This document shows positions 1-10,793 of a DNA stretch of 10,793 nt, in pieces. The stretch comes from an uncultured Burkholderiales bacterium (GTDB taxonomy: Bacteria; Pseudomonadota; Gammaproteobacteria; Burkholderiales; Burkholderiaceae_C), in assembly GCA_903856875.1 (NCBI GenBank), contig CAIODE010000105.1:1-10793 (forward strand), given 5' to 3'. Within the stretch, counting starts at the first letter, position 1; each line of letters opens with the position of its first letter. Made by a program: the position numbers and the translations under genes. The notes beneath the pieces are model-generated. The model was not told the DNA's origin, searched no databases, and was given only the letters and a program-made list of their open reading frames with translations.

Positions 1-1150
1 GCGCGCAGGCATCGTTCAAATTGAACAAGACCTTTTTGTAGATGTCCTTGAGAGGCTCAATGTCAGCCAATGCCACATGCTCATCAATTTTGTGGATGGT
101 GGCGTTGGGTGGGCCCAATTCAATCACTTGAGGGCATGTTTGTGCAATGAAGCGCCCGTCGCTGGTACCACCTGTGGTGGATAATTCTGTTTGAAGTCCG
201 GTGATTTCACGAATGGCTTCTTGGACGGCTTTCACCAAGGTGCCTGGGGTTGTTAGAAAGGGCAGACCGCCCAAGGTCCATTCAATTTCAAACCTCAAGT
301 GATGCTTTAGCAAAACTTCAGTCAGTCTTCTTTTTAAAGAGCTTTCGTTGGACTCGGTACAAAAACGAAAGTTGAAGTCAATGACCATTTCGCCTGGAAT
401 TACATTGGTGGCGCCAGTACCAGCTTGCACGTTGCTGATTTGCCAACTGGTAGGAGGGAAAAATTCATTGCCTCCATCCCACACCATGTTGGCCAGTTCG
501 GCCAGGGCGGGTGCTGCGCGGTGGACAGGGTTGTCTGCCAACTGGGGATAGGCAATGTGACCTTGTATGCCTTTGACAGTCAATTTACCGCTGAGCGAAC
601 CACGCCGACCGTTCTTGATCATGTCGCCTGTTTGCTTCACAGATGTGGGCTCTCCCACAATGCAATAGTCTGGCGTTTCTTGACGCGCCTGCAGCATTTC
701 GCAAATTCGAACTGTGCCATCCAGTGCTGGGCCTTCTTCATCGCTGGTGAGCAAAAAAGCAATGCCCAATGCTGGGTGAGAACATTCTTGGTAAAACTCA
801 TGGGTGGCCACTACCATGGCGGCCAATGATGTTTTCATGTCGCTAGCGCCACGACCAAACAGCTTGCCATCCCGGTGTGTGGGGGTGAAGGGGTCGCTGG
901 TCCATTGCTTCAAAGGCCCTGTAGGAACGACATCCACGTGACCTGCAAAGGCCAAAGTTTGACCAGAGCTGCCCGCTCGTTTGGCCCAAAGATTTCGAAC
1001 CCGAAAGTTGTCGGGCCCAAGATCAATGACTTCGCATTGAAAGCCCAAGGGTTCAAGGTGCGAAGTGATCAGGTCTGTGCATCCGCCATCGTCGGGCGTG
1101 ACAGAAGGCAAAGAGATGAGTTGCTCTGCCAATCGAAGTGTGGCGCTCAT
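1..1150 (-). CDS. dapE: Succinyl-diaminopimelate desuccinylase DapE (3' end cut by the window edge)
   Basis: This cytoplasmic M20-family dinuclear zinc hydrolase splits N-succinyl-LL-2,6-diaminopimelate into succinate and LL-diaminopimelate, in the lysine and peptidoglycan precursor pathway. The reverse strand reads open for 383 codons from the ATG at 1150-1148 to the window edge with no stop. The N-terminus reads [20 protein letters not shown]. All the expected active-site residues are visible at a constant offset of +4 from the well-studied Haemophilus/E. coli enzymes: His71 (AGHVD), Asp104 (GASDMK), the catalytic Glu138 with Glu139 ([11 protein letters not shown]), Glu167 (VGEPTS) and His353 (ATIHKIDE). 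The dimerisation-domain motifs GRRGSLSG and [10 protein letters not shown] are also present. The family is usually about 375-400 residues, so only a short C-terminal tail should be missing. The start ATG overlaps the dapC stop as ATGA, which suggests translational coupling. No strong Shine-Dalgarno sequence precedes it. Identification is very secure. Confidence 0.96.
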   Translation of the reverse strand, partial: MSATLRLAEQLISLPSVTPDDGGCTDLITSHLEPLGFQCEVIDLGPDNFRVRNLWAKRAGSSGQTLAFAGHVDVVPTGPLKQWTSDPFTPTHRDGKLFGRGASDMKTSLAAMVVATHEFYQECSHPALGIAFLLTSDEEGPALDGTVRICEMLQARQETPDYCIVGEPTSVKQTGDMIKNGRRGSLSGKLTVKGIQGHIAYPQLADNPVHRAAPALAELANMVWDGGNEFFPPTSWQISNVQAGTGATNVIPGEMVIDFNFRFCTESNESSLKRRLTEVLLKHHLRFEIEWTLGGLPFLTTPGTLVKAVQEAIREITGLQTELSTTGGTSDGRFIAQTCPQVIELGPPNATIHKIDEHVALADIEPLKDIYKKVLFNLNDACA

Positions 1151-2358
1151 GAGGGTCTGCCAGCTTTGATGAACCGTGCCATGCGGTGCGCAGCTTCCAA
1201 GCACTCTGCTGTTTCGGCCACCAAGGCCATTCGCACACGACCTTGTCCAGGGTTCTGTCCATTCACGGTTCGGCCAATGTAGCTGCCAGGCAATACGGTC
1301 ACGTTTTCGCTGGCATAAAGCTCGCGCGCAAAATCAGTATCGTTGTTGTGCCAAGCCGCTGGTACGCCTGCCCACAAATAGAAACTGGCATCGGGTAGTT
1401 TGACGTCCATAACTTCGGCCAAGACAGGCGTCACTTGCGCAAATTTGGTGCGGTACAGGTTGCGGTTTTCCACCACATGCTCTTCGTCATTCCAAGCCGC
1501 GATGCTGGCTGCTTGGACCACGCCACTCATGGCGCAGCCGTGGTAGGTGCGGTACAACAAGAAGTCTTTGATGATGGCGGCGTCGCCTGCCACAAAGCCA
1601 CTGCGCAAACCGGGCACATTGCTGCGTTTGGACAAGCTGGTGAATGCGATCAGGCGTTTGAACGCTTTGTAGCCTAAGAGGTAGGCCGCTTCTAGCCCGC
1701 CCAAGGGGGGTTCATCGCGAAAATAGATTTCGCTGTAGCACTCGTCGGAGGCAATGACAAAGCCATATTTTTCACTGAGTTCGAACAGTGTTTTCCACTC
1801 TGCCAAGGGCATGATTTTCCCAGTGGGGTTGCCTGGTGAACAGACAAAAACCAGTTGGGTTGCGCGCCAAACATCTTCTGGCACTGCCTGCCAGTCGGCA
1901 GAAAAGTCGTTTTCAGGCGCATTGGCCACGTAGTAGGGTTCGGCGCCACCCAAAAGCGTCGCCCCCTCGTAAATTTGATAGAAAGGATTGGGGCTGACAA
2001 CGCGCGCGCCCTTTTTTGTGGGGTCTATGACGGCTTGAGCTAAGGAAAACAAGGCCTCTCTGGAGCCATTGACGGGCAAAATTTGTGTACTGGCTTGAAT
2101 TTCAATGCGGTATCTGCGCTGAAGCCATTGGGCACACGCCTCCCGCATGCGCAATTCACCAGCCGTGGCTGGATATCCAGACAGTGCGGTCTCAAGTGAT
2201 GCTTTGAGGGCTGTTTTGATGAATTCGGGCGTGGCGTGCTTGGGTTCACCAATGCCCAAACTAATGTGCGCGCGGTCTGTGGGCGGGGTCACAGTTGCGA
2301 ACAATTGGCGAAGGCGCTCGAAGGGGTAGGGTTGTAGGGTAGCCAGTAGGGGATTCAT
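1147..2358 (-). CDS. dapC: Succinyldiaminopimelate transaminase DapC
   Basis: This fold-type I, PLP-dependent aminotransferase makes N-succinyl-LL-diaminopimelate from N-succinyl-2-amino-6-ketopimelate, with glutamate as amino donor. It acts directly before DapE in lysine/peptidoglycan precursor synthesis. From the ATG at 2358-2356 it encodes 403 residues, normal for the family, beginning [16 protein letters not shown], the typical DapC N-terminus. Visible motifs are SPGNPTG at 174-180 with the PLP-contacting Asn177, ASDECYSE with Asp205 and Tyr208, the Schiff-base Lys244 in [15 protein letters not shown], and the carboxylate-binding Arg376 in GRVRMAL. The frame stays open upstream to a GTG at 2460, but the extra 34 residues look nothing like the family, so the inner ATG is preferred. 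Only a weak G-rich stretch precedes that ATG. The stop overlaps the dapE start as ATGA. The family assignment is firm. The DapC name is supported by the adjacent dapE and by the characteristic N-terminus. Confidence 0.95.
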   Translation of the reverse strand: MNPLLATLQPYPFERLRQLFATVTPPTDRAHISLGIGEPKHATPEFIKTALKASLETALSGYPATAGELRMREACAQWLQRRYRIEIQASTQILPVNGSREALFSLAQAVIDPTKKGARVVSPNPFYQIYEGATLLGGAEPYYVANAPENDFSADWQAVPEDVWRATQLVFVCSPGNPTGKIMPLAEWKTLFELSEKYGFVIASDECYSEIYFRDEPPLGGLEAAYLLGYKAFKRLIAFTSLSKRSNVPGLRSGFVAGDAAIIKDFLLYRTYHGCAMSGVVQAASIAAWNDEEHVVENRNLYRTKFAQVTPVLAEVMDVKLPDASFYLWAGVPAAWHNNDTDFARELYASENVTVLPGSYIGRTVNGQNPGQGRVRMALVAETAECLEAAHRMARFIKAGRPS

Positions 2359-2389
2359 GCCCCAATTATCCGGGATTGTGGGGGTATTT

Positions 2390-2399
2390 TTGAGCTCAA
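2390..2399. repeat. 10-bp perfect palindrome TTGAGCTCAA upstream of dapC
   Basis: TTGAGCTCAA is its own reverse complement and lies 31 bp upstream of the dapC start codon, beside a run of T residues (2386-2391 on the plus strand). Its position would suit an operator for dapC. A 10-bp palindrome can also arise by chance, and I do not recognise it as the site of a known regulator. Confidence 0.35.
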
Positions 2400-2455
2400 T
2401 TTCAGCTGTTTTCCGGCCTGATGGGGCTCTTGGGTCGGTTAACATGGAGGCTTGT

Positions 2456-2470
2456 GGCACAAGGTGTGCC
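2456..2470. repeat. Inverted repeat GGCACA-AGG-TGTGCC upstream of smc
   Basis: This is a perfect 6-bp inverted repeat around a 3-bp centre, ending 23 nt before the smc GTG start. In DNA it could be an operator half-site pair. In RNA, if transcription starts upstream, it could form a short GC-rich hairpin in the smc leader. No T-run follows, so it is not a terminator. The role is unknown. Confidence 0.4.
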
Positions 2471-2493
2471 TTAAGACCTAATTTCAGACTCCT

Positions 2494-5400
2494 GTGCGCC
2501 TCAATTCCATCAAATTATCTGGATTCAAATCCTTTGCAGAACCCACCAATTTTGTCCTGCCCGGGCAGTTGGTTGGTGTTGTCGGCCCCAATGGTTGCGG
2601 AAAATCCAACATCATGGACGCATGCCGCTGGGTTTTGGGTGAGTCCAAAGCTTCAGAATTGCGTGGTGAGTCCATGCAAGACGTTATTTTCAACGGCACC
2701 AACACCCGCAAGGCAGCCAGCCGGGCCAGCGTTGAGTTGGTCTTTGACAATGCTGACCACCGTGCGGGTGGTCAATGGGGGCAGTTTTTAGAAATTGCAG
2801 TCAAACGTGTTTTGACCAGGGACGGCAACAGCAGCTATTTCATTAACAACCAACCCGTGCGCAGACGCGATGTTCAGGATGTCTTTCTGGGAACCGGCTT
2901 AGGACCCCGTGCCTACGCCATCATTGGCCAGGGCACCATCAGCAGAATCATTGAGTCTCGGCCAGAAGAATTGCGTTTGTTTTTAGAAGAAGCCGCAGGC
3001 GTTTCTAAATACAAAGAACGGCGCCGCGAAACTGAAAATCGCCTCTCTGATACCAGAGAGAATCTAACGCGTGTTGATGACATTCTGCGCGAATTGAACG
3101 CTAATTTGGAAAAGTTGGAGAAGCAGGCTGAAGTGGCTCAGCGCTTCAATGATTTAAAAGCTGACAGCACCTTGAAGCAACAACAGCTGTGGTTTTTCAA
3201 GCGCGCTGATGCAGAAACCGATCAAGTCAAAATCAAAGCCGATGTTGACAAAGCCCTCATTGATTTAGAGGCGCGCATCGCCGATTTAAGGCATGTCGAG
3301 GCAGACCTCGAAACAGTTCGCCAAGCGCACTACGCCGTTGGCGACCAAGTTAATCAAGCGCAAGGTTTGTTGTACGAGGCTGGAGCTGAAGTCAGCAAAT
3401 TGGAAGCTGAAATTCGCTTCGTGGTGGAAGGCCGCCAACGTGCTGAGCAGCGTTTGACGCAATTGCAGGCGCAATCATCTGATTGGTCTGATAAGCAAAC
3501 ACATGCTCTGGCAGAGTTGGAAGCCTTGGCAGAACAGGCTCTCCAAGCCGAAGATCAAACTATCACCTTGGCGGCCCAAGTAGAAGACCAAGCCCAAGCC
3601 TTGCCTGATTTGGAAGAAAGCATGCGCCAAGCGCAAGCCAAAGCCAATGAACAAAGGGGCAGTGTGGTGCAGGTTCAACAGCAAATTCAAGTGCTGGCTG
3701 CCGATCAACGCAACATCGAAGACCAAACCCGTCAACTCACGCTCAGGCAAGAACGCTTGATGGCCGATCGAAATGCACTCGATTCCCCAGATGAAAATCG
3801 ACTTGTTCAGTTGCAAGGGCAGTTTGCTCAAGCAGACACGCTGGCCAAGATGTGCGGCACCACCCTTCAAGAATTAGAAGAACAAACCCCTCGATTGGAT
3901 CAGGAGCGCCGAAATCAACAACAAGCCGTGAACGATGAATCTGCCAAATTGGCCGACCTCACAGCCAAGATTGAAGCTCTCAAATCCCTTCAAGAAAAAG
4001 TCAAAACCGATGGCAAACTCAAACCTTGGTTGAACAAACACGGCCTTGATCAGTTGCAAGGTTTGTGGAGCAAGATTCACATGGAACCCGGTTGGGAAAA
4101 CGCCATGGAATCTGCGCTTCGTGAGAGGCTTTCATCGCTTGAAGTGTCGCGGTTAGACATGGTGAAAGCTTTTGCATCCGATGCACCGCCTGCCAAGCTT
4201 TCTTTTTATACCCCGCCCAATGCCGCTCAAACGGCACCTCGAAAGGGGCTGCCTGCCGCTTGCCGGCCTCTTTCCGATTTGCTCAGACTTTCGGACGCTG
4301 GCCTCTCAGCATTGCTGAAGGATTGGCTCCAAACGTATTACACAGCGCCGTCTTTGGAAGATGCCATGGCTTGGCGTGATCAACTCCAAGGCGCTGAATG
4401 CTTTGTGGTTCAGTCTGGCCATGCCGTCGGCAAACACAGCGTCAGTTTTTATGCACCTGATTCTGAACAAGCAGGCCTCTTGGCGCGTGCCCAAGACATT
4501 GAAAATTTTGAAAAACAACTGCGTGCTCAAACATTGATTGCGGAAGAAACCAGATCAGCCTCTGTTCGTTCTGAAGCCGCCTATTCTGAGGCGGCCCAAC
4601 GCTTGGTGTCGGCCAGGCAAGAAGCCTCAGAGGCTCAATCGAAAGCCCATGAACTTCAGGTTGAAACACTTCGTTTGTCTCAATGGGCAGAGCAAACGCG
4701 GGCTCGCAGTGAACAAATTGAAGCTGACATGTCTGAAATTGACGTGAATTTAGAAGGACTTCAAGAGCGTCGTTTGACGGCAGAAGGTCGTTTTGAAGAA
4801 CTCGACATGCAATTGGCTGACAGTCAAGAGCGTCACGCACAACTTGATGAGCGCGTCATAGAAGCTGAGCGCAAACTTTCAGAGTGTCGTGAGCAACAGA
4901 GAACGCTTGAGCGTTTGGCGCAAGAAGCCACTTTTTCTCAACGCAGCCTTGAAGCTAGGCGCTCTGAATTGCAACGCGGGCTTGAGACTGCGGTTCAGCA
5001 AATTCAATCGATTGCTGATGAGCAAGAGCGCGCCAAGGATGAATTCTCGCGTCTCACAGATGCTGCCGCGCAGGCCGGCTTGCAAAATGCGCTGGCCATG
5101 AAAATGGAACGAGAGCAGGTATTGGGAGCGAAGCGCAGTGAATACGATGACCTCACAGCGCGTCTGCGTGCCAGTGATGAGCGACGCATGAGTTTTGAGC
5201 GTGAGCTTGATCCTTTGCGCCAAAGAATTACTGAGCTGCAACTCAAAGAGCAGGCGTCACGTTTAGGACTTGAACAATACGCACAATTGCTGCTTGATGC
5301 TGAAGCAGATCTTGAAGCATTGGCCAAATCAATTGAAGATGGCAATGTTCGGTTAACGGGTTTGCAATCTGAAATCGATCGACTGAATCGTGAAATTGTG

Positions 5401-6021
5401 GCCTTGGGTGCTGTGAATTTAGCTGCTTTGGATGAGTTAACAACATCTCGCGAACGCAAACTGTTCTTAGATGCTCAGACTGCTGATTTGACAGAAGCCA
5501 TGACAACGCTAGAAGATGCAATTAAGAAAATTGACGCAGAAACAAGAGATCTCTTGGCTGGTACTTTCAAAATTGTGAACGAGCATTTTGGCCGCATGTT
5601 CCCTGAATTGTTTGGCGGAGGAAGTGCCCGTTTGGTCATGACGGGCGATGAAATTTTGGACTCAGGTGTTCAAGTGATGGCGCAGCCGCCAGGCCAAAAA
5701 AATCAAACCATTCATTTGCTGTCTGGAGGTCAAAAAGCACTCACAGCCATTGCCTTGGTCTTTGCTATTTTTCAACTCAACCCAGCACCTTTCTGTTTGC
5801 TGGACGAGGTGGATGCCCCCTTGGACGATGCGAACACAGAACGTTACGCCAAATTGGTCAAGAGCATGGGCAAAGAAACACAGTTCTTGTTCATCAGCCA
5901 CAACAAGATTGCGATGGAAATGGCTGAACAATTGATTGGCGTCACCATGCAAGAGCAGGGTGTCTCTCGCATCGTTGCGGTTGACATGGAAGCTGCCGTG
6001 ACCATGGCCGAGTTGGTCTGA
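2494..6021 (+). CDS. smc: Chromosome segregation ATPase SMC (bacterial condensin)
   Basis: SMC is the large ATPase of the bacterial condensin complex. With ScpA and ScpB (not in this window) it loads on DNA and extrudes loops to compact and separate sister chromosomes. The 1175-residue length and layout are normal. The N-terminal head has Walker A GPNGCGKS at 31-38, the conserved Arg57 in ELRGES and the Q-loop Gln146 in IIGQGT. A first coiled coil runs from about 170 to 505, a hinge from about 510 to 662, and a second coiled coil to about 1010. The C-terminal head has the ABC signature LLSGGQKAL at 1075-1083 and Walker B FCLLDEVD at 1100-1107 with catalytic Glu1105. The start is a GTG with no recognisable Shine-Dalgarno site, chosen because MRLNSIKLSGFKSF is the family N-terminus. 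The hinge lacks the usual glycine-rich segment, and Cys44 stands where relatives usually have Val (DAVRWVLGE). It heads a probable operon with zipA and ligA. Confidence 0.97.
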   Translation: MRLNSIKLSGFKSFAEPTNFVLPGQLVGVVGPNGCGKSNIMDACRWVLGESKASELRGESMQDVIFNGTNTRKAASRASVELVFDNADHRAGGQWGQFLEIAVKRVLTRDGNSSYFINNQPVRRRDVQDVFLGTGLGPRAYAIIGQGTISRIIESRPEELRLFLEEAAGVSKYKERRRETENRLSDTRENLTRVDDILRELNANLEKLEKQAEVAQRFNDLKADSTLKQQQLWFFKRADAETDQVKIKADVDKALIDLEARIADLRHVEADLETVRQAHYAVGDQVNQAQGLLYEAGAEVSKLEAEIRFVVEGRQRAEQRLTQLQAQSSDWSDKQTHALAELEALAEQALQAEDQTITLAAQVEDQAQALPDLEESMRQAQAKANEQRGSVVQVQQQIQVLAADQRNIEDQTRQLTLRQERLMADRNALDSPDENRLVQLQGQFAQADTLAKMCGTTLQELEEQTPRLDQERRNQQQAVNDESAKLADLTAKIEALKSLQEKVKTDGKLKPWLNKHGLDQLQGLWSKIHMEPGWENAMESALRERLSSLEVSRLDMVKAFASDAPPAKLSFYTPPNAAQTAPRKGLPAACRPLSDLLRLSDAGLSALLKDWLQTYYTAPSLEDAMAWRDQLQGAECFVVQSGHAVGKHSVSFYAPDSEQAGLLARAQDIENFEKQLRAQTLIAEETRSASVRSEAAYSEAAQRLVSARQEASEAQSKAHELQVETLRLSQWAEQTRARSEQIEADMSEIDVNLEGLQERRLTAEGRFEELDMQLADSQERHAQLDERVIEAERKLSECREQQRTLERLAQEATFSQRSLEARRSELQRGLETAVQQIQSIADEQERAKDEFSRLTDAAAQAGLQNALAMKMEREQVLGAKRSEYDDLTARLRASDERRMSFERELDPLRQRITELQLKEQASRLGLEQYAQLLLDAEADLEALAKSIEDGNVRLTGLQSEIDRLNREIVALGAVNLAALDELTTSRERKLFLDAQTADLTEAMTTLEDAIKKIDAETRDLLAGTFKIVNEHFGRMFPELFGGGSARLVMTGDEILDSGVQVMAQPPGQKNQTIHLLSGGQKALTAIALVFAIFQLNPAPFCLLDEVDAPLDDANTERYAKLVKSMGKETQFLFISHNKIAMEMAEQLIGVTMQEQGVSRIVAVDMEAAVTMAELV

Positions 6022-6061
6022 TCAAACCATCTTTTTTCAACCATACTTTGCACACCCCTTT

Positions 6062-9776
<3,715 letters not shown>

Positions 9777-9780
<4 letters not shown>

Positions 9781-10793
9781 AGTCTGGCCAATCTTTCAAT
9801 GGCGGCGTGCAAGGTGGCGTCTTTCTTGGCGAAGCAAAATCGTATGACATTTTGATCAAACGAGTCGCCATAAAAGGCAGACATGGGAATGGCCGCCACG
9901 CCAATTTCGCGCGTCAACCACTTGCAAAATTCAGCCTCACCCAAATCCTTTTCTGGTACTGACAGGCTGGAAATGTCGGCGCATTGAAAATAGGTGCCTT
10001 CGCCCGGTAAAAGCTTGAATTTGGTTTTTGACAAACCTTCTCTGAACAGGTCGCGTTTGCGTTGGTAAAAATGCGGCAATTCTAAATAAGCTTGAGGGTT
10101 GGCCATGTAGCTTGCCAAACCATATTGCATGGGCGTGTTGACAGTAAAGACAGCGAATTGGTGCACCTTGCGAAATTCTGCCGTCAAAGAAGCAGGCGCT
10201 GCAACGGTGCCTACTTTCCAACCAGTCACATGATAGCTTTTGCCAAAGCTCGACACCACAAAGGCGCGTTCTGCTAAGCCTTTGTAGGAACTTGCACTGT
10301 GGTGCTGAAGCGGTTGGTAAACCATGTGCTCGTAGACCTCGTCACTGATTAACACAATTTGAGTTGGCGCTAAAATTTCTTGCAGCTTCAGAATGTCCTC
10401 GTGTCGCCACACCATGCCGCTTGGGTTGTGTGGCGAATTGATCAAAATTGCACGGGTTTTGGATGTGATGGCCGCTTGAATTTTGTCGAAATCGGGTTTG
10501 AATGTGCCGGGCGTCAATGGCACTCTGACAACCACACCGCCTGCCATTTCGACGTTGGGCACATAGCAGTCGTAGCATGGTTCCAAAACAATCACTTCAT
10601 CACCCGGATGCACAACGGCCAGCATGATGGTGAGCAAAGCCTGCGTTGCGCCCGCAGTGACTGTGATTTCGGCTTGTGCATCGTAATGATGACCATAGAG
10701 TTGTTCAATCTTTTGCGACACTGCTTCACGCAAAGGCAAGACACCCAGCATGGGTGGGTATTGATTGAGACCCTCATTCATGGCTTTTGTCAC
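9777..10793 (-). CDS. ybdL: YbdL-type methionine aminotransferase (5' end cut by the window edge)
   Basis: This class I/II, PLP-dependent aminotransferase closely resembles E. coli YbdL, which prefers methionine and also takes aromatic amino acids, producing 2-oxo acids. The 338 visible codons run from the window edge to the TAA at 9779-9777. Visible residues (numbered from the edge) include [14 protein letters not shown] at 10-23, [10 protein letters not shown] at 44-53, the PLP-ring Asn123 in SPHNPSG, Asp151 and Tyr154 in SDEVYEH, the Schiff-base Lys185 in [15 protein letters not shown], and Arg318 in IRFCFAKKD. Compared with YbdL (about 386 residues), about 50 N-terminal residues lie outside the window. 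The GTG at the very edge is almost certainly an internal valine codon. It converges on def, and the two stop codons interlock in TTAA. Substrate preference is inferred from family resemblance only. A kynurenine/glutamine transaminase-like activity is the main alternative. Confidence 0.88.

Larger units (their letters stand above)
2359..2493. promoter_or_regulatory. Divergent intergenic region between dapC and smc
   Basis: This is the only sizeable non-coding stretch in the window, 135 bases between the dapC start (minus) and the smc start (plus). By position it must carry the promoters of both transcription units. I found no convincing sigma-70 pair on either strand. On the minus strand GATAAT lies 8 nt before the dapC ATG, close enough to imply a leaderless or near-leaderless transcript if used, but no good -35 sits at 16-18 bp from it. 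On the plus strand only weak elements are visible, for example TTGTGG at 2452 and CCTAAT at 2477 with an over-long 19-bp spacer. Two perfect dyads, at 2390-2399 and 2456-2470, are listed separately. The regulatory role is inferred from position, not from a recognised motif. Confidence 0.45.

Noticed and set aside
425-829. Plus-strand open frames over positions 348-1282
   Set aside because: The minus strand here is dapE with every catalytic residue present; the plus-strand frames have no recognisable content.
2359-2460. Longer dapC start at the minus-strand GTG at 2460, adding 34 residues
   Set aside because: The added residues do not resemble the DapC family, whose N-terminus matches the ATG at 2358, and the extension would fill most of the divergent intergenic region.
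5004-5459. 151-codon open frame on the minus strand in smc
   Set aside because: Its Ser/Arg/Ala-rich product is what results from reading coiled-coil codons backwards; there is no independent support.
6014-6037. Possible terminator after smc: TGGT/ACCA stem then six T residues
   Set aside because: The stem is only 4 bp with an 8-nt loop and starts inside the last smc codons. With zipA starting 25 nt later, read-through is more likely than termination.
10791-10793. GTG at the right edge as the true start of the aminotransferase
   Set aside because: YbdL-type enzymes have about 50 more residues before this point, including the N-terminal substrate-binding part; the codon is internal.

Overview
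The window looks like an ordinary, densely packed stretch of chromosome from a betaproteobacterium of the order Burkholderiales, most likely the family Comamonadaceae. This rests on the gene order smc-zipA-ligA diverging from dapC, the sequence style of the DapC, SMC and LigA proteins, the use of the SMC rather than the MukB condensin, and the presence of a ZipA-like protein. Base composition looks moderate, roughly half G+C by eye (not counted), which is low for the family. I cannot name the species. I see no insertion sequence, phage gene, tRNA, rRNA, CRISPR array or other sign of transfer.

Layout: positions 1-2358, minus strand, hold dapC followed by dapE. These are two enzymes of the succinylase branch of lysine/diaminopimelate synthesis, and they overlap by an ATGA. 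dapE runs off the left edge. Positions 2359-2493 are a divergent intergenic region with two small dyads and no convincing promoter. Positions 2494-9780, plus strand, hold a probable operon: smc (chromosome condensin ATPase), zipA-like (membrane anchor/FtsZ-binding protein), ligA (NAD+-dependent DNA ligase) and def (peptide deformylase). The gaps are 40 and 19 nt, and ligA and def overlap by 14 nt. From 9777 to the right edge, minus strand, is a PLP aminotransferase of the YbdL/methionine aminotransferase type. Its stop codon interlocks with that of def in a shared TTAA, and its N-terminus lies beyond the window.

How the genes fit together: the plus-strand operon joins chromosome organisation, septum assembly and DNA joining, with an N-terminal protein maturation enzyme at its end. 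The minus-strand pair makes the diaminopimelate precursor of peptidoglycan and lysine. No stretch above about 135 bases lacks a gene.

I do not see a new biological system here. The points most worth a second look are a possible duplicated domain in the ZipA-like protein, a non-canonical SMC hinge, the two dyads between dapC and smc, an atypical nucleotide-binding segment in LigA, the lack of dapD between dapC and dapE, and the poor ribosome-binding sites ahead of smc, zipA and ligA.
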